46,184 nt of DNA from Prevotella sp. UBA4339. GTDB taxonomy: Bacteria; Bacteroidota; Bacteroidia; Bacteroidales; Bacteroidaceae. Made by a program: the position numbers and the translations under genes. The stretch is from contig DGTJ01000059.1 in NCBI GenBank assembly GCA_002393725.1, forward strand, positions 1-46,184, given 5' to 3'. Below are positions 24,928 to 35,800 of this stretch, in pieces. The stretch's first letter is position 1. Each line of letters opens with the position of its first letter. A model generated the notes under the pieces. It was given only the letters and a program-made list of their open reading frames with translations. It ran no database searches and was not told the origin of the DNA.

Positions 24928-26331
24928 CTATTCTATAATAAGTTGATTCTTTACGTCGTCAAGTATGATATCCGGGCGCTCATCAGCTTGCAGCAGTTCA
25001 AACTTCACGTTCTGAAGGCGAAGTCCGTCCACGTGACGGGCAAAGAGTCCGTAGGCTGGTGTAGGTCCTGCCCAGCGAGGCTCGGGATAGTTTGTGCCCT
25101 GCTCGCGATATGGCTTGTCCACCTTCTTCCCTCCGCCGCGATACTGGATGCGTATGTTGCTGAGCGTGACATTGCGGATTGGCTCACCTGCCATTCCGGT
25201 GATAATGATACCAGCCAGGGAATCACAGTCATCGGCTATAACATTATTAATATATATATCACGTGCAGAAGAAGGCCGTGTCACCTCCTTAGGGCCTCGG
25301 TTACGACAACCTGTAGTTATGTATATCGGATAATGATGAACATGACTCAGGGAGATATTCGTCACAACGATATTCTCCATACGGCCTTGGTCTACCTCCT
25401 CGAAGGCCAAACCGCTACTCCACATACAAGTACAGTTCGAGATAGTGATATTACGGTATCCGCCATTCGACTCCGTACCGAGTTTTATTCGTCCGCAAAC
25501 CCAGTTCACCTTTTCAGGGATATACTCCCCACTAAGGAAGGTGCCCAGCTTATAGCCTGTCACGATACAGTTTGTTATAAGGATATGCTCACAGAGCACG
25601 GCTTTCTTAAGGGCATAGGAGCTTTTCAGTACTATGGCATCGTCGTTGGGGGTGTTGACCTTCGTATTGCTTACCGTAAAGTACTTGCAACAGTCGATGT
25701 CAATACCGTCGCGATTAGTGTCTATTGTCACGTTATCAATAGTGCCGATGTCACATCCTGTAACGATTATAGCGAAGTGTCCGCCCCTGAATATCGTTAT
25801 GTCGCGTATGGTGACGTTACGGCATAGCTTCAAGGCAATAGCCTTGTCGCCCGTACCGATACTGCCTCCTTCAACATTACCTGCTTTCTCCGTGTCATGC
25901 CGCGTCAAGCCCTCACCATCTATCATTCCACGACCTGTGATACTGATGTTCTGCTGACCCTCTGCCCATATCAGGCTATTATGGAAATATGTATGTCCCC
26001 CATCCTGATACTCTGGGAATCCACCGAAGGACTCACTCTCGTCGTAGGCTTTCATCTCAGCAGGCGCTGCCAGTATCTTTGCACCTGTCATCAGATGCAG
26101 GTCTACATTATTCTTCAACCGGATACTTCCACAGAGATATGTTCCTGCAGGCAGTACCACCTGCCCGCCACCATTACTGGTTGCTGCATCTATCGCCTTG
26201 TTGATTGCAATATGGTCGAGGGCCTTGCCATCTCCCTTGGCACCATAATCCATGACATTATAGACATTTGCCACACCCTGTAGGCTGGTAAAAAAAGCCA
26301 TCAATACAAAAATCAGTTTTTTATTCTTCAT
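24928..26331 (-). CDS. Exported GH28-family glycoside hydrolase
   Basis: 467 residues from ATG 26331. The frame opens at 26376, but MKNKKLIFVLMAFFTSLQG is the signal peptide and the extension would cover the promoter. It is a right-handed beta-helix: VMDYGAKGDGKALDHIAINK, GGGQVVLPAGTYLCGSI, ISITGRGMIDGEG. Catalytic aspartates lie in NRDGIDID (D208, D211/D213) and NDDAIVLKS (D230, D231), and GRIKLGTES is the RIK region. The canonical GHG histidine motif is not evident. This form is usual among Bacteroidetes GH28 proteins acting on rhamnogalacturonan or galacturonides; the exact bond is not inferable. First gene of the GH28 - DUF362 - GH2 - GH115 operon. Confidence 0.88.
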   Translation of the reverse strand: MKNKKLIFVLMAFFTSLQGVANVYNVMDYGAKGDGKALDHIAINKAIDAATSNGGGQVVLPAGTYLCGSIRLKNNVDLHLMTGAKILAAPAEMKAYDESESFGGFPEYQDGGHTYFHNSLIWAEGQQNISITGRGMIDGEGLTRHDTEKAGNVEGGSIGTGDKAIALKLCRNVTIRDITIFRGGHFAIIVTGCDIGTIDNVTIDTNRDGIDIDCCKYFTVSNTKVNTPNDDAIVLKSSYALKKAVLCEHILITNCIVTGYKLGTFLSGEYIPEKVNWVCGRIKLGTESNGGYRNITISNCTCMWSSGLAFEEVDQGRMENIVVTNISLSHVHHYPIYITTGCRNRGPKEVTRPSSARDIYINNVIADDCDSLAGIIITGMAGEPIRNVTLSNIRIQYRGGGKKVDKPYREQGTNYPEPRWAGPTPAYGLFARHVDGLRLQNVKFELLQADERPDIILDDVKNQLIIE

Positions 26332-26337
26332 TTGCTC

Positions 26338-26362
26338 AGTAATTAGTTTGGTGCAAAGATAA
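26338..26362 (-). promoter_or_regulatory. Minus-strand copy of a duplicated promoter-leader
   Basis: On the minus strand TATCTTTG (-7 box, 26354-26361) runs straight into the leader TTTGCACCAAACTAATTACT (26338-26357). Those 20 nt recur exactly, in inverted orientation, at 26471-26490. It drives the GH28 operon; the ATG follows 6 nt after the leader copy. Confidence 0.75.
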
Positions 26363-26465
26363 GTATAATCCGTCATTTTCCCAACATATATAATACGAAA
26401 AAAAACATTTTAGTTCAAAATCAGGAAAAAAATCAGCAACAAATGCTTTATTTCGCAGATAATTG

Positions 26466-26490
26466 TTATTTTTGCACCAAACTAATTACT
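26466..26490 (+). promoter_or_regulatory. Plus-strand copy of the duplicated promoter-leader
   Basis: TATTTTTG (-7 box, 26467-26474) followed by the same leader as on the opposite strand, 24 of 25 nt identical from 26466. The ATG of the GH2 gene follows at the same 6-nt distance. The 103 bp between the copies are AT-rich with no recognised operator. Confidence 0.75.
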
Positions 26491-26496
26491 AAACGA

Positions 26497-29400
26497 ATGA
26501 AAAAGAAACGTTTTTTAAGCATTCTGACTTTGGCTCTTGTATGCATTACAGCAGGAGCAGTTGACCGCGTAAAGAAGAATTTCAATTCCGGGTGGCGCCT
26601 TGCGGTCGGTGATTTCAAAGAGGCATCAGCACCTCATTTTGACGACAGCAGATGGCAGCAGGTGACTCTGCCGTATGCCTTCAATGGCGACGAAGCCTTC
26701 CGCAAGGATATCGTCGACCTTACCGACACCATTTCCTGGTATCGCAAGACATTCCAGATGTCTGATATTACCGGCAAGAAAGTATTCATCGAGTTCGAAG
26801 GTGTCCGTCAGGGAGGCGATTTCTATATCAACGGACATCATCTGGGATACAGCGAGAACGGCGTGATGGCATGTGGCTTCGACCTCACCCCATACATTAA
26901 GGATGGCGAGAATGTTATTGCTGTGCGCTGTGACAACAGCTGGACCTACCGGTCAAGGAAGCACGAAAGCCGATACCAGTGGAACGACCGGAACTTCAAC
27001 GCTAACTACGGTGGCATCCCCAAGAACGTATATCTGCACATCACAGGCAAGCTCTATCAGACTCTGCCGCTATATAGCAACCTCGGAACTACCGGCACTT
27101 ATGTCTATGCCACAGACTTCGACATAGCAGCCCGTAAGGCTGTGATACACGTGGAGTCGCAGGTACGCAACGAGGACTCCAAAGCCCGGACATTCCGTCT
27201 CTTTGCCCGAATCATCAATGCCAACGACTACGTTTCCGCTATCATACCAGGTGAGAGTGTTACACTTCAGCCTGGAGAGACACGTACGGTAAGCATCAAG
27301 AGAGAACTCAGCGGTCTGCATTTCTGGTCGTGGGGATACGGCTATCTGTATACCGTCAAGACCTATCTGGCAGAGAACGGTGCTGACGCCAGACCAATGG
27401 ACCTCGGTACTAAGGATGACCAGGTCGTCATCCGCACTGGTTTCCGTAAGACGAAGTTCGGAGAGGGCAAGATATGGCTCAATGACCGAGTCCTGATGAT
27501 GCACGGCTATGCCCAGCGCACCTCAAACGAGTGGCCCGGTGTGGGAATCTCAGTTCCTGCCTGGCTCAGCGACTATTCCAATGACCTGATGGTGAAGTCG
27601 AACGGCAACCTCGTAAGATGGATGCACGTGACACCCTGGAAACAGGATATCGAGTCGTGCGACCGTGTGGGACTCATCCAGGCAATGCCTGCAGGCGATG
27701 CAGAGAAAGATGTCACAGGTCCTCGTTGGAACCAGCGCACCGAACTGATGCGTGATGCCATTATCTACAACCGCAACAACCCGTCGATTCTCTTCTACGA
27801 ATGCGGCAATGAGAGTATTAGCCGGGAGCATATGATTGAGATGAAGCAGATACGCGATGAATTTGACCCGTATGGAGGACGTGCCATCGGCAGCCGTGAG
27901 ATGCTGGACATCAATGAGGCAGAATATGGCGGAGAGATGCTGTATATCAACAAGTCGAAGAAGCATCCGATGTGGGCGATGGAATATTGCCGCGACGAAG
28001 GTCTCCGCAAATACTGGGACGAGCAGAGCTACCCATACCATAAGGAAGGCGACGGACCGCTGTATCGCGGTAAGCCTGCCCTTGACTACAATCACAACAT
28101 GGATCAGTTCGCCATAGAGATGGTACGCCGCTGGTATGACTACTACATGGAGCGTCCGGGAACTGGCACCCGTGTCAGCAGCGGCGGTGTGAAAATCGTG
28201 TTCTCTGATACCAACACCCATCATCGCGGCGAGTCAAACTATCGCACCAGTGGTGTCACCGATGCCATGCGAATCCCCAAGGACGCATTCTATGTGCATC
28301 AGGTGATGTGGAACGGCTGGGTGGAGCCGGAGAATCAGCAGACATACATTATAGGCCACTGGAACTATCCCGCAGGAACGATTAAGCCAATCTACGTCGT
28401 TTCTACAGCTGACTCTGTTGAGCTATTCGTAAACGGCAAGAGTCTCGGCAAGGGAGCACAGAGCTACCGCTATCTCCACACATTCAATAATGTGGCTTAC
28501 GAGCCGGGCACCATCGAAGCTGTGGGCTCCGACGGAAGCAGATACAAGATGGAGACAGCAGGAGAGCCTTTCGCACTGAAGCTTACTGCCATAGAGAATC
28601 CAGAAGGGATGAAGGCTGACGGTGCTGACATGACCCTCTTCGAGGTAGAAGTAGTCGACAAGCAAGGTCGCCGCTGTCCTCTTGACAACCGCATGGTCTC
28701 CTTCACCCTCTGGGGAGAGGGCAAGTGGATAGGAGGCATCGGCACCCGTAATAATCAGGAGCTGCAGCGTCCCGACGACAATCGTCCGGCAGGCCTGCTT
28801 GATGCGGCAGCAACGAAAAACGTGTCCGACAACTATGTCGGTGCGATGACTCTTCCTGTGGAGTGTGGCGTCAACAGAGTCCTGGTCCGTTCTACAGTCA
28901 ATCCCGGCAGCATACATCTTGGTGCGTATGCCGATGGACTTCGCACTGCCTACATCGAGACGAAGAGTGAAAAAGTGAACAGCGAGGACTATATGCCACA
29001 GCTCTCACTTAAGCCACGCCTCGACAGGGGAGAGACACCCCTTACGCCTTCATATACAGAGAAGGCCCGTGAAGTCAGTATCATATCAGCCAAAGCAGGT
29101 TTCGACACGGAGCATGCTGCCAGAAGCTATGATGACAATGAACTCTCGGAATGGAAGAATGACGGAAGGCCATCTACAGCGTGGATTACCTATCGCCTGG
29201 CGAAGAAAACGGTAATAGACGACATCTGCATGAAGCTCACCGGCTGGCGCCTGCGCAGCTATCCCCTTGAGATATATGCAGGGAGACAACTGATATGGAG
29301 CGGAGAGACAGAGCGCAGTCTGGGTTATATCCACCTCAAGCCGACAAAGGCAGTAAAGACTAATGAAATCTCCATCCGTCTTAAAGGCGCAGGTAAGGAC

Positions 29401-29538
29401 AAGGATGCATTTGGCGGTATCGTAGAAGTGGCAGAGCCAGCAGCCGGTGAACTTGACCTCTTCAAAGCCAAGAACGGAGGTGACACAAAGAGTGAACTTA
29501 GAATAGTAGAAATTGAATTTCTTGAGAAACTGAAATAG
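26497..29538 (+). CDS. Exported multidomain GH2 enzyme with DUF4982-type and discoidin-like C-terminus
   Basis: 1013 residues from ATG 26497. An 18-codon upstream extension is rejected because it spans the promoter. Signal peptide MKKKRFLSILTLALVCITAG. Domains: jelly-roll sugar-binding (about 25-185), immunoglobulin-like (190-315), TIM barrel (315-600), a DUF4982-like beta domain (about 630-700, VELFVNGKSLG), a further beta domain (720-850) and a C-terminal F5/8-type carbohydrate-binding module (about 875-1010, YDDNELSEWKNDGRPSTAWI). Acid/base E439 is in YECGNES and the likely nucleophile E496 in WAMEYC. Activity may be beta-galactosidase or beta-glucuronidase; not decided. First of a pair with the PL26-like gene (2-bp gap). 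Confidence 0.87.
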   Translation: MKKKRFLSILTLALVCITAGAVDRVKKNFNSGWRLAVGDFKEASAPHFDDSRWQQVTLPYAFNGDEAFRKDIVDLTDTISWYRKTFQMSDITGKKVFIEFEGVRQGGDFYINGHHLGYSENGVMACGFDLTPYIKDGENVIAVRCDNSWTYRSRKHESRYQWNDRNFNANYGGIPKNVYLHITGKLYQTLPLYSNLGTTGTYVYATDFDIAARKAVIHVESQVRNEDSKARTFRLFARIINANDYVSAIIPGESVTLQPGETRTVSIKRELSGLHFWSWGYGYLYTVKTYLAENGADARPMDLGTKDDQVVIRTGFRKTKFGEGKIWLNDRVLMMHGYAQRTSNEWPGVGISVPAWLSDYSNDLMVKSNGNLVRWMHVTPWKQDIESCDRVGLIQAMPAGDAEKDVTGPRWNQRTELMRDAIIYNRNNPSILFYECGNESISREHMIEMKQIRDEFDPYGGRAIGSREMLDINEAEYGGEMLYINKSKKHPMWAMEYCRDEGLRKYWDEQSYPYHKEGDGPLYRGKPALDYNHNMDQFAIEMVRRWYDYYMERPGTGTRVSSGGVKIVFSDTNTHHRGESNYRTSGVTDAMRIPKDAFYVHQVMWNGWVEPENQQTYIIGHWNYPAGTIKPIYVVSTADSVELFVNGKSLGKGAQSYRYLHTFNNVAYEPGTIEAVGSDGSRYKMETAGEPFALKLTAIENPEGMKADGADMTLFEVEVVDKQGRRCPLDNRMVSFTLWGEGKWIGGIGTRNNQELQRPDDNRPAGLLDAAATKNVSDNYVGAMTLPVECGVNRVLVRSTVNPGSIHLGAYADGLRTAYIETKSEKVNSEDYMPQLSLKPRLDRGETPLTPSYTEKAREVSIISAKAGFDTEHAARSYDDNELSEWKNDGRPSTAWITYRLAKKTVIDDICMKLTGWRLRSYPLEIYAGRQLIWSGETERSLGYIHLKPTKAVKTNEISIRLKGAGKDKDAFGGIVEVAEPAAGELDLFKAKNGGDTKSELRIVEIEFLEKLK

Positions 29539-29540
29539 AC

Positions 29541-32500
29541 ATGGTCAGAGACCTTATATCCTTGCTTTTAGCAGCATTTTGTACAACAGGCGCACAGGCC
29601 GTTGAGTCAGGCCTGTCCAGCCGTATGTTCAAGAAATACTGGTCTGTGGAATCCGAGGCACCAGATTACAAACTCGCCTTCCGGGGCGACACCTGTGAGA
29701 TATTGTCTCCCAAGGGACTCACCCTCTGGCGGAAGGAGAAGATACGACAGGGAACAACAGTGGAGTATGACGCATGCGTTGTAGACGAGGGGAAGGCAGG
29801 TGACCGTCTCAGTGACTTGAATGCCTTCTGGCTCGCCTCTGACCCCAAGGCAAAGGATATATGGACAAGAGCCGGATGGCGTAGCGGTATCTTCCTCAGA
29901 TGCTATACACTGCAGATGTATTATCTGGGCTATGGCGGTAACCATAACTCCACCACCCGTTTCCGCCGCTACAGTGGTGACGAGGCTGGTGTGGAAGATG
30001 CTGCCAAGCGTCCTGCCATATTAAAGGAATACACCGACAAGGCTCACCTTCTGAAGCCCAACCACTGGTATCACGTCAAGATTGAGAGCTCAGTCACAGG
30101 CCGTACAAGATTCTATATCGACGGGGAATGCATTGTCGACTATCTTGACCCGGCACCTCTGAAAGAAGGCTGGTTCGGTTTCCGCACCACTCTCTCCAGA
30201 ACCCGGATTACTAACTTCAAGACGTACCAAAGCCCGACTTATTCCCACTCAACAACCGGTGTACCACTGCATTGGGTCGAGACTCCGGGTGACAAATCCC
30301 ACGAGTCGGCTGGCGAGCTCAAAGCATCTGTCCCGGTAAATTTCGGAGTACCCTTTGCCCAGGGTGAGTTGAAAGACGTTACAACGCTGGCTCTTACAGA
30401 CAACACACCGGCAGACGTATGGGTAAATGCCACTTGGCCCGACGGTTCTGTGAAATGGGCTGGTATAGCAGCAGTGGTATCTCATCCTGCAGAATATTCC
30501 GTGATTACAGAAAAGAAGAAATCCCGGAAGGCATCCTTCATAGCTACAGAAGGCACGAACAGCATCACCATTAATACCGGCAGCATTACAGCGACTGTTC
30601 CCAAGAGTGGTACACATCTCTTCGACAGTCTGTGCATAAACGGCAAGCGGATAGCAGGAGCAGCCACGCTTGTCGCCTCTACAGATAATGAGAGATTTAC
30701 CTCAAGGCTTACAAAAGCAGAAGTGGAGCGTTCGGGTGCTGTCTCTGCCGTGGTAAAGCTTCAAGGAGTGCATTCCTCGTCTGCAGGACGGGATTGGCTG
30801 CCATTCATTGTGAGAATGTATTTCTATAAAGGAAGCGAGCAGATACGCCTCGTACATACATTTATATATAATGGGGATGAGCATAAGGATATCATCCGAA
30901 GCCTTGGCGTACGTTTTAATGTTCCTATGAGAGAGGCTGTTTACAACCGCCATATTGCCTTCGCTACTGAGAATGGTATATGGACAGAGCCAGTCCAGCC
31001 GCTCGAAGGACGAAGGAATCTTGTCGTAAATAGAGACAGAAACAGGAATCTCCAGGCTGAGCAGATGGAAGGTCTGCCCGTACCCGACTACGAATCATTC
31101 GACGAAAGGAACCGCCTGCTCCTCGACAACTGGGCACAATGGGACAGCTACCGCCTGTCGCAGCTTACCGACAATTCCTGGTCCATACGTAAGCGGGCAA
31201 CATCGCAAAGTCCCTGGATAGGCACTCTCACTGGCACCCGCGCCCCAGGTTTCACCTTCGTTGGTGACGTTAGCGGAGGTCTCGGAGTATGCCTGAAGGA
31301 TTTCTGGCAGGCATATCCTTCAACGATCGAAGTCGACAAAGCCAGAAGCAACGAGGCAGAACTTACGATGTGGCTATGGAGCCCGGAGGCAGAAGCCATG
31401 AACCTGTGCCACTACGACACCATACCACATAACCTGCTTGCCAGCTATGAGGACGTACAGGAAGGCATGAGCACCCCATACGGCATCGCACGGACCAGCA
31501 CGATGACTCTCATGGCATTCGACAGACATCCTGGAAGAAAAGGCCTTGACGAGTCGGCTCGGCTTATGGCTACCGATTACCATCTGCTGCCCACTCCGGA
31601 GTATCTCCACGAGAAGCGTGCCTTCGGTATCTGGTCGCTGCCAAAGAACTCTTCCGACAAGGTGGAGCAACGCCTTGAAAGCTATATAAGGGCTTATCAG
31701 GACTATATAGAGCGGTACAAGTGGTATGGTTTCTGGAACTACGGAGACATTATGCACACCTTCGACGACGAGCGTCAGGAATGGCGATACGACGTTGGCG
31801 GTTACGCATGGGACAATACCGAACTGGCCACCCCGATGTGGCTCTGGTACAACTTCCTCCGCACAGGTCGTCAGGACATCTGGCGTATGGCAGAGGCGAT
31901 GACCCGTCACTGTAGTGAGGTAGACACCTATCATATTGGACCCTTTGCACCTCTCGGAAGCCGTCATAACGTGACCCACTGGGGATGCGGAGCCAAGGAG
32001 GCACGTATCAGCCAGGCAGCATTCAACCGTTTCTACTATTATCTGACAACTGACGAGCGCACCGGTGACCTGATGCGGGAGCAGACGGATGCAGACATCC
32101 TGCTCTATCACCTTGACCCGATGCGACTTGCAGAGCCAAGAAGCAAGTATCCCTGCAATGCCCCGGCACGTCTGCGCATCGGTCCTGACTGGCTGGCTTA
32201 CGCAGGCAACTGGATGACGGAATGGGAGCGCTTCGGTACAGAGAAATACCGCGACAAGATCGTAAAGGGTCTGCAGTCCATCGCTGCCCTGCCCGACGGT
32301 ATCTTCACCGGCAATCTCGCCAAGGGCTATGACCCCGCCACCGGAGAGATAACCTATGACGGTGACCCTGCTGTGCGCAGTACCAACCACCTGATGACAA
32401 TCATGGGAGGTTTTGAGGTCATGAACGAGCTCTTTATGATGCTCGACAGTCGCGATTCCAAGTTCCCGGCCTGCTGGCTCGACTTTGCCCGTCGCTACAA

Positions 32501-32699
32501 GCAGATGGCACTCGAGATCCGCAACAGCGAATTCCCTGTCCGTCGCCTGGAGTCATACGCTGCCTGGATGGACCGTGATCCTAAGCGCACTGCATCGGTA
32601 TGGGATGCCCTCTGGAAGCATGGTGACAATACATCAAACACTAACGACGCAGCTCTCTGGAGCCTTGACGCAATATATATGCTTGAGGTATTACAATAG
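29541..32699 (+). CDS. DUF6250 - PL26-like exo-rhamnogalacturonan lyase fusion
   Basis: 1052 residues with a short signal peptide (ends near AQA, residue 20). The N-terminal region (about 30-230) is a concanavalin-like DUF6250-type domain (FWLASDP, GWRSGIFLRCY, HWYHVKIESSVTGRTRFYID). From about 240 it resembles PcRGLX/YetA exo-rhamnogalacturonan lyases: a barrel-like segment (VPVNFGVPFAQGEL, WPDGSVKWAG), a middle domain (IRMYFYKGSEQIRLVHTFIY), then a large helical toroid (YKWYGFWNYGDIMHTFDDER, WDNTELATPMWLWYNFLRTG). PL26 enzymes release unsaturated Rha-GalA units by beta-elimination. The catalytic residues were not identified. The ATG lies 2 bp after the GH2 stop. Confidence 0.78.
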   Translation: MVRDLISLLLAAFCTTGAQAVESGLSSRMFKKYWSVESEAPDYKLAFRGDTCEILSPKGLTLWRKEKIRQGTTVEYDACVVDEGKAGDRLSDLNAFWLASDPKAKDIWTRAGWRSGIFLRCYTLQMYYLGYGGNHNSTTRFRRYSGDEAGVEDAAKRPAILKEYTDKAHLLKPNHWYHVKIESSVTGRTRFYIDGECIVDYLDPAPLKEGWFGFRTTLSRTRITNFKTYQSPTYSHSTTGVPLHWVETPGDKSHESAGELKASVPVNFGVPFAQGELKDVTTLALTDNTPADVWVNATWPDGSVKWAGIAAVVSHPAEYSVITEKKKSRKASFIATEGTNSITINTGSITATVPKSGTHLFDSLCINGKRIAGAATLVASTDNERFTSRLTKAEVERSGAVSAVVKLQGVHSSSAGRDWLPFIVRMYFYKGSEQIRLVHTFIYNGDEHKDIIRSLGVRFNVPMREAVYNRHIAFATENGIWTEPVQPLEGRRNLVVNRDRNRNLQAEQMEGLPVPDYESFDERNRLLLDNWAQWDSYRLSQLTDNSWSIRKRATSQSPWIGTLTGTRAPGFTFVGDVSGGLGVCLKDFWQAYPSTIEVDKARSNEAELTMWLWSPEAEAMNLCHYDTIPHNLLASYEDVQEGMSTPYGIARTSTMTLMAFDRHPGRKGLDESARLMATDYHLLPTPEYLHEKRAFGIWSLPKNSSDKVEQRLESYIRAYQDYIERYKWYGFWNYGDIMHTFDDERQEWRYDVGGYAWDNTELATPMWLWYNFLRTGRQDIWRMAEAMTRHCSEVDTYHIGPFAPLGSRHNVTHWGCGAKEARISQAAFNRFYYYLTTDERTGDLMREQTDADILLYHLDPMRLAEPRSKYPCNAPARLRIGPDWLAYAGNWMTEWERFGTEKYRDKIVKGLQSIAALPDGIFTGNLAKGYDPATGEITYDGDPAVRSTNHLMTIMGGFEVMNELFMMLDSRDSKFPACWLDFARRYKQMALEIRNSEFPVRRLESYAAWMDRDPKRTASVWDALWKHGDNTSNTNDAALWSLDAIYMLEVLQ

Positions 32700-32792
32700 C
32701 AAAAAAAATAAAAATTGTTCGTTTTTTGATAAAATTATGCCTAATAGGATGCATTTTAATAAATATTATTTTATTATATCAAAACAATTTTG

Positions 32793-32800
32793 TATTTTTG
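32793..32800 (+). promoter_or_regulatory. -7 box before the first susC
   Basis: TATTTTTG, 54 bp before the ATG. No convincing -33 TTTG at the right distance. The 155-bp gap is AT-rich and has no clear terminator for the upstream GH2-lyase pair, so the susCD genes may be both read through and separately transcribed. Confidence 0.5.
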
Positions 32801-32854
32801 CAGCCGTAAACTACTGAGAAGAGAACTAATTTTATAACTAATTAAATAAATTGT

Positions 32855-35800
32855 ATGATCAAACAAAGGTTTTTCAAAGGTAAGGCCATACCTTTTGCTG
32901 TCGCAATGTCAGCATTACTGTTTGCGCCCTCTGCCGGAGTGCTTTCTGCCCGTGCCGCCGTTCAGGACGTACAGCAGGAGGAGAGCATCAAAGGTACGGT
33001 AGTTGATCAGTCGGGTGAGACCATTATCGGAGCAAGTGTCCTTGTTGTCGGTGCCAAGACCGCAACAGGAACGGTGACAGACTTTGACGGAAACTTCACA
33101 CTCAAGGTGAAGCCCGGTACTCAGTTGAAGATCTCTTATGTAGGCTACAAGGATGCTCTTGTAAAGGCAGCCAACGGCATGAAGGTCACCCTCGAGGAAG
33201 AGGCAACGATGCTTCAGGCCGTAGAAATCGTGGCTTATGGTGTTCAGAAGAAGGTGACGGTGACAGGTGCCCTTTCGTCTGTAAAGGCAGAGGATTTGGT
33301 GCGCACGCCAGTATCTTCAGTAAACAACGTGCTTGCCGGTCAGCTCTCCGGTGTGACCACTGTGCAGTATTCTGGTGAGCCTGGTAGCGATGCTGCCAGC
33401 ATCTTTGTTCGTGGTAAAGCCACATGGGTAGACGCCAACCCACTCATCCAGGTAGACGGTGTAGAACGTGACATGTGGGATATCGACCCTAATGAAATAG
33501 AGAGCATTACAGTTCTGAAAGATGCTTCTGCAACAGCCGTATTCGGTGTGCGTGGTGCTAACGGCGTTATTCTGATTACCACAAAGCGCGGTACAGAAGG
33601 AAAAGCCAAGATTTCAGGAAGCATATCCTTCTCAGCAATGACCCCTACTAAGATGGTTGAGATGGCAAACTCTTATGAATATGCAAAATTCTACAACCAG
33701 ATGCGAGCTAATGATGGTCAGGTTCCAACCTTCACAGATTATGTCATCAACAGGTTTGCAGACGGAAGCGACCCTATCCGTTTTCCGAGCATGGATTGGG
33801 CTGACTATATCATGAAGGATGTTACACTCCAGCAGCAGCACAACATCAACATTTCCGGTGGAAACAAGAAAGTAAGATATTTTATTTCTGCCGGTATGTT
33901 CACCCAAGATGGTTTGTTCGAACAGTTTGATGCTGACTTTGACTACGGTTATCAGTATCAGCGTTTCAACTATCGTGCCAATATCGACCTGAATGTTACA
34001 AAGACAACACTGCTCAGTCTGAATGCTTCAGGTAAAGTCGACGACAAGTCGTCACCTGTCACTGGTCAGGGTTCGAGCGGTATGATTAAAGCCATTTATC
34101 AGGCAACTCCATTTGTAAGCCCTGGCATTGTAGATGGACGATACATTATCAACTCCGCATCCATGACAGACAACCTTTCCGGCAACACAGAAAACATGCT
34201 TCCTTTCATAGGTTCTTCACCTATGACATATTATGCATATCAGCCAGGAGCCTATCAGGATAATGCAAACAAACTGAGCTTCGACCTTATCCTCGACCAG
34301 AAACTTGACTTTATCACCAAGGGTCTGTCTGCAAAACTAAAAGGATCGTATAACAGTAATTTTTCTTCTCGTCGTACAATCAGAAGAGAGGTAGCCAACT
34401 ACACTCCTATACTTCAGGCTGACGGTGAGACGATACTCTATCGCAAGAATGCAGAAACCACACCACCAACATACTCCACATCTGTTGGTGGTCACGGACG
34501 TAACTGGTATGTCGAAGGTTCTATTAACTATAGCCGAGCTTTCGGCAAGCACACTGTATCAGCACTTGCTCTTTACAACCAGAGTAAGGAATATTATATC
34601 AGCGGAGCATACTCTGATATCCCTAGAACATACGTTGGACTTGTAGGACGTGTAACTTACGACTGGAACAACCGCTATATTGCAGAGTTTAATATTGGAT
34701 ACAACGGTTCTGAGAACTTTGCTCCGGGCAAGCGTTTCGGAACATTCCCCGCTGGATCTGTAGGATGGGTAATCAGCGATGAGTCATTCTTCAAACCGCT
34801 TAAGAGCGTGTTCAGCTTCATGAAGCTACGTGCCTCATGGGGACTTGTAGGTAACGATAAGATTGGTGGTAATCGTTTCATGTATGTGCCAGACCCGTAT
34901 TTTGTAAACACGACAGCCTTGGCTGAACGTGTCGGTGGTCCAAATGAAGCTGACAAGAACCCATACGCCTATGACTTCGGTGTAGAAAACGGAACTGTGA
35001 CAAAAGGTGCTGTTGAGGCAACGAAGAACAATCCTAATGTATCATGGGAAACAGCATTCAAGCAGGACTATGGTATCGACGTAAACTTCCTTGACGACCG
35101 TCTGCGTGGAGTATTTGACTACTTCATCGAGAAGCGAAAGGACATTCTTCTCCAGGACCTTACTGCTCCATCAATTCTCGGATTTACCGTTCCTTACAGT
35201 AACCTTGGTGAAGTAAAGAGCTGGGGGTGGGAAGCTTCACTTAACTGGAACGACAAGATTGGCAAGGACTTCCGTTACTGGGCAAAGTTCAATCTTTCAT
35301 ACAACCAGAATGAAATTATAGAGAAGTTTGAGGCTCCACAGGCTTATGAATATATGTATGAGCGCGGAAAGCGAATTGGTTCACGTTCGCTGTATCAGTT
35401 CTGGAAATACTACTATCAAGGTGCTGAGGCAGACTACGAGAAAGAGTTTGGCTCACCATTCCCAAAGCAGATCGTCGGTACGCTCGAGCCAGGAGATGCA
35501 GTATTCGTAGACCTTAACAAAGACGGAAAGATTGACGGAAACGACAAATTCCGCGGTAATGCCTTTACTGATGATCCTGAATACATAGCTGGTTTGACTA
35601 TAGGATGCCAGTGGAAGGGTTGGTCGTTTAACACTCAGATGACTGCTGCATGGAATGTCAGCCGTGTTATCTCCGACGTATTCCGCCGTCCATTCCAGGC
35701 TGCCAGCACCAATACTGATGGTGGTCTTCTGAAATATCATCTTGATCACACCTGGACTGTTGACAATCCTTCTCAGGATTCAGAGTATCCACGTGCATCA

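Noticed and set aside
31374..32390. 338-residue open frame on the minus strand
   Set aside because: Antisense to the PL26-like gene, with a cysteine-rich, low-credibility sequence and no start context.
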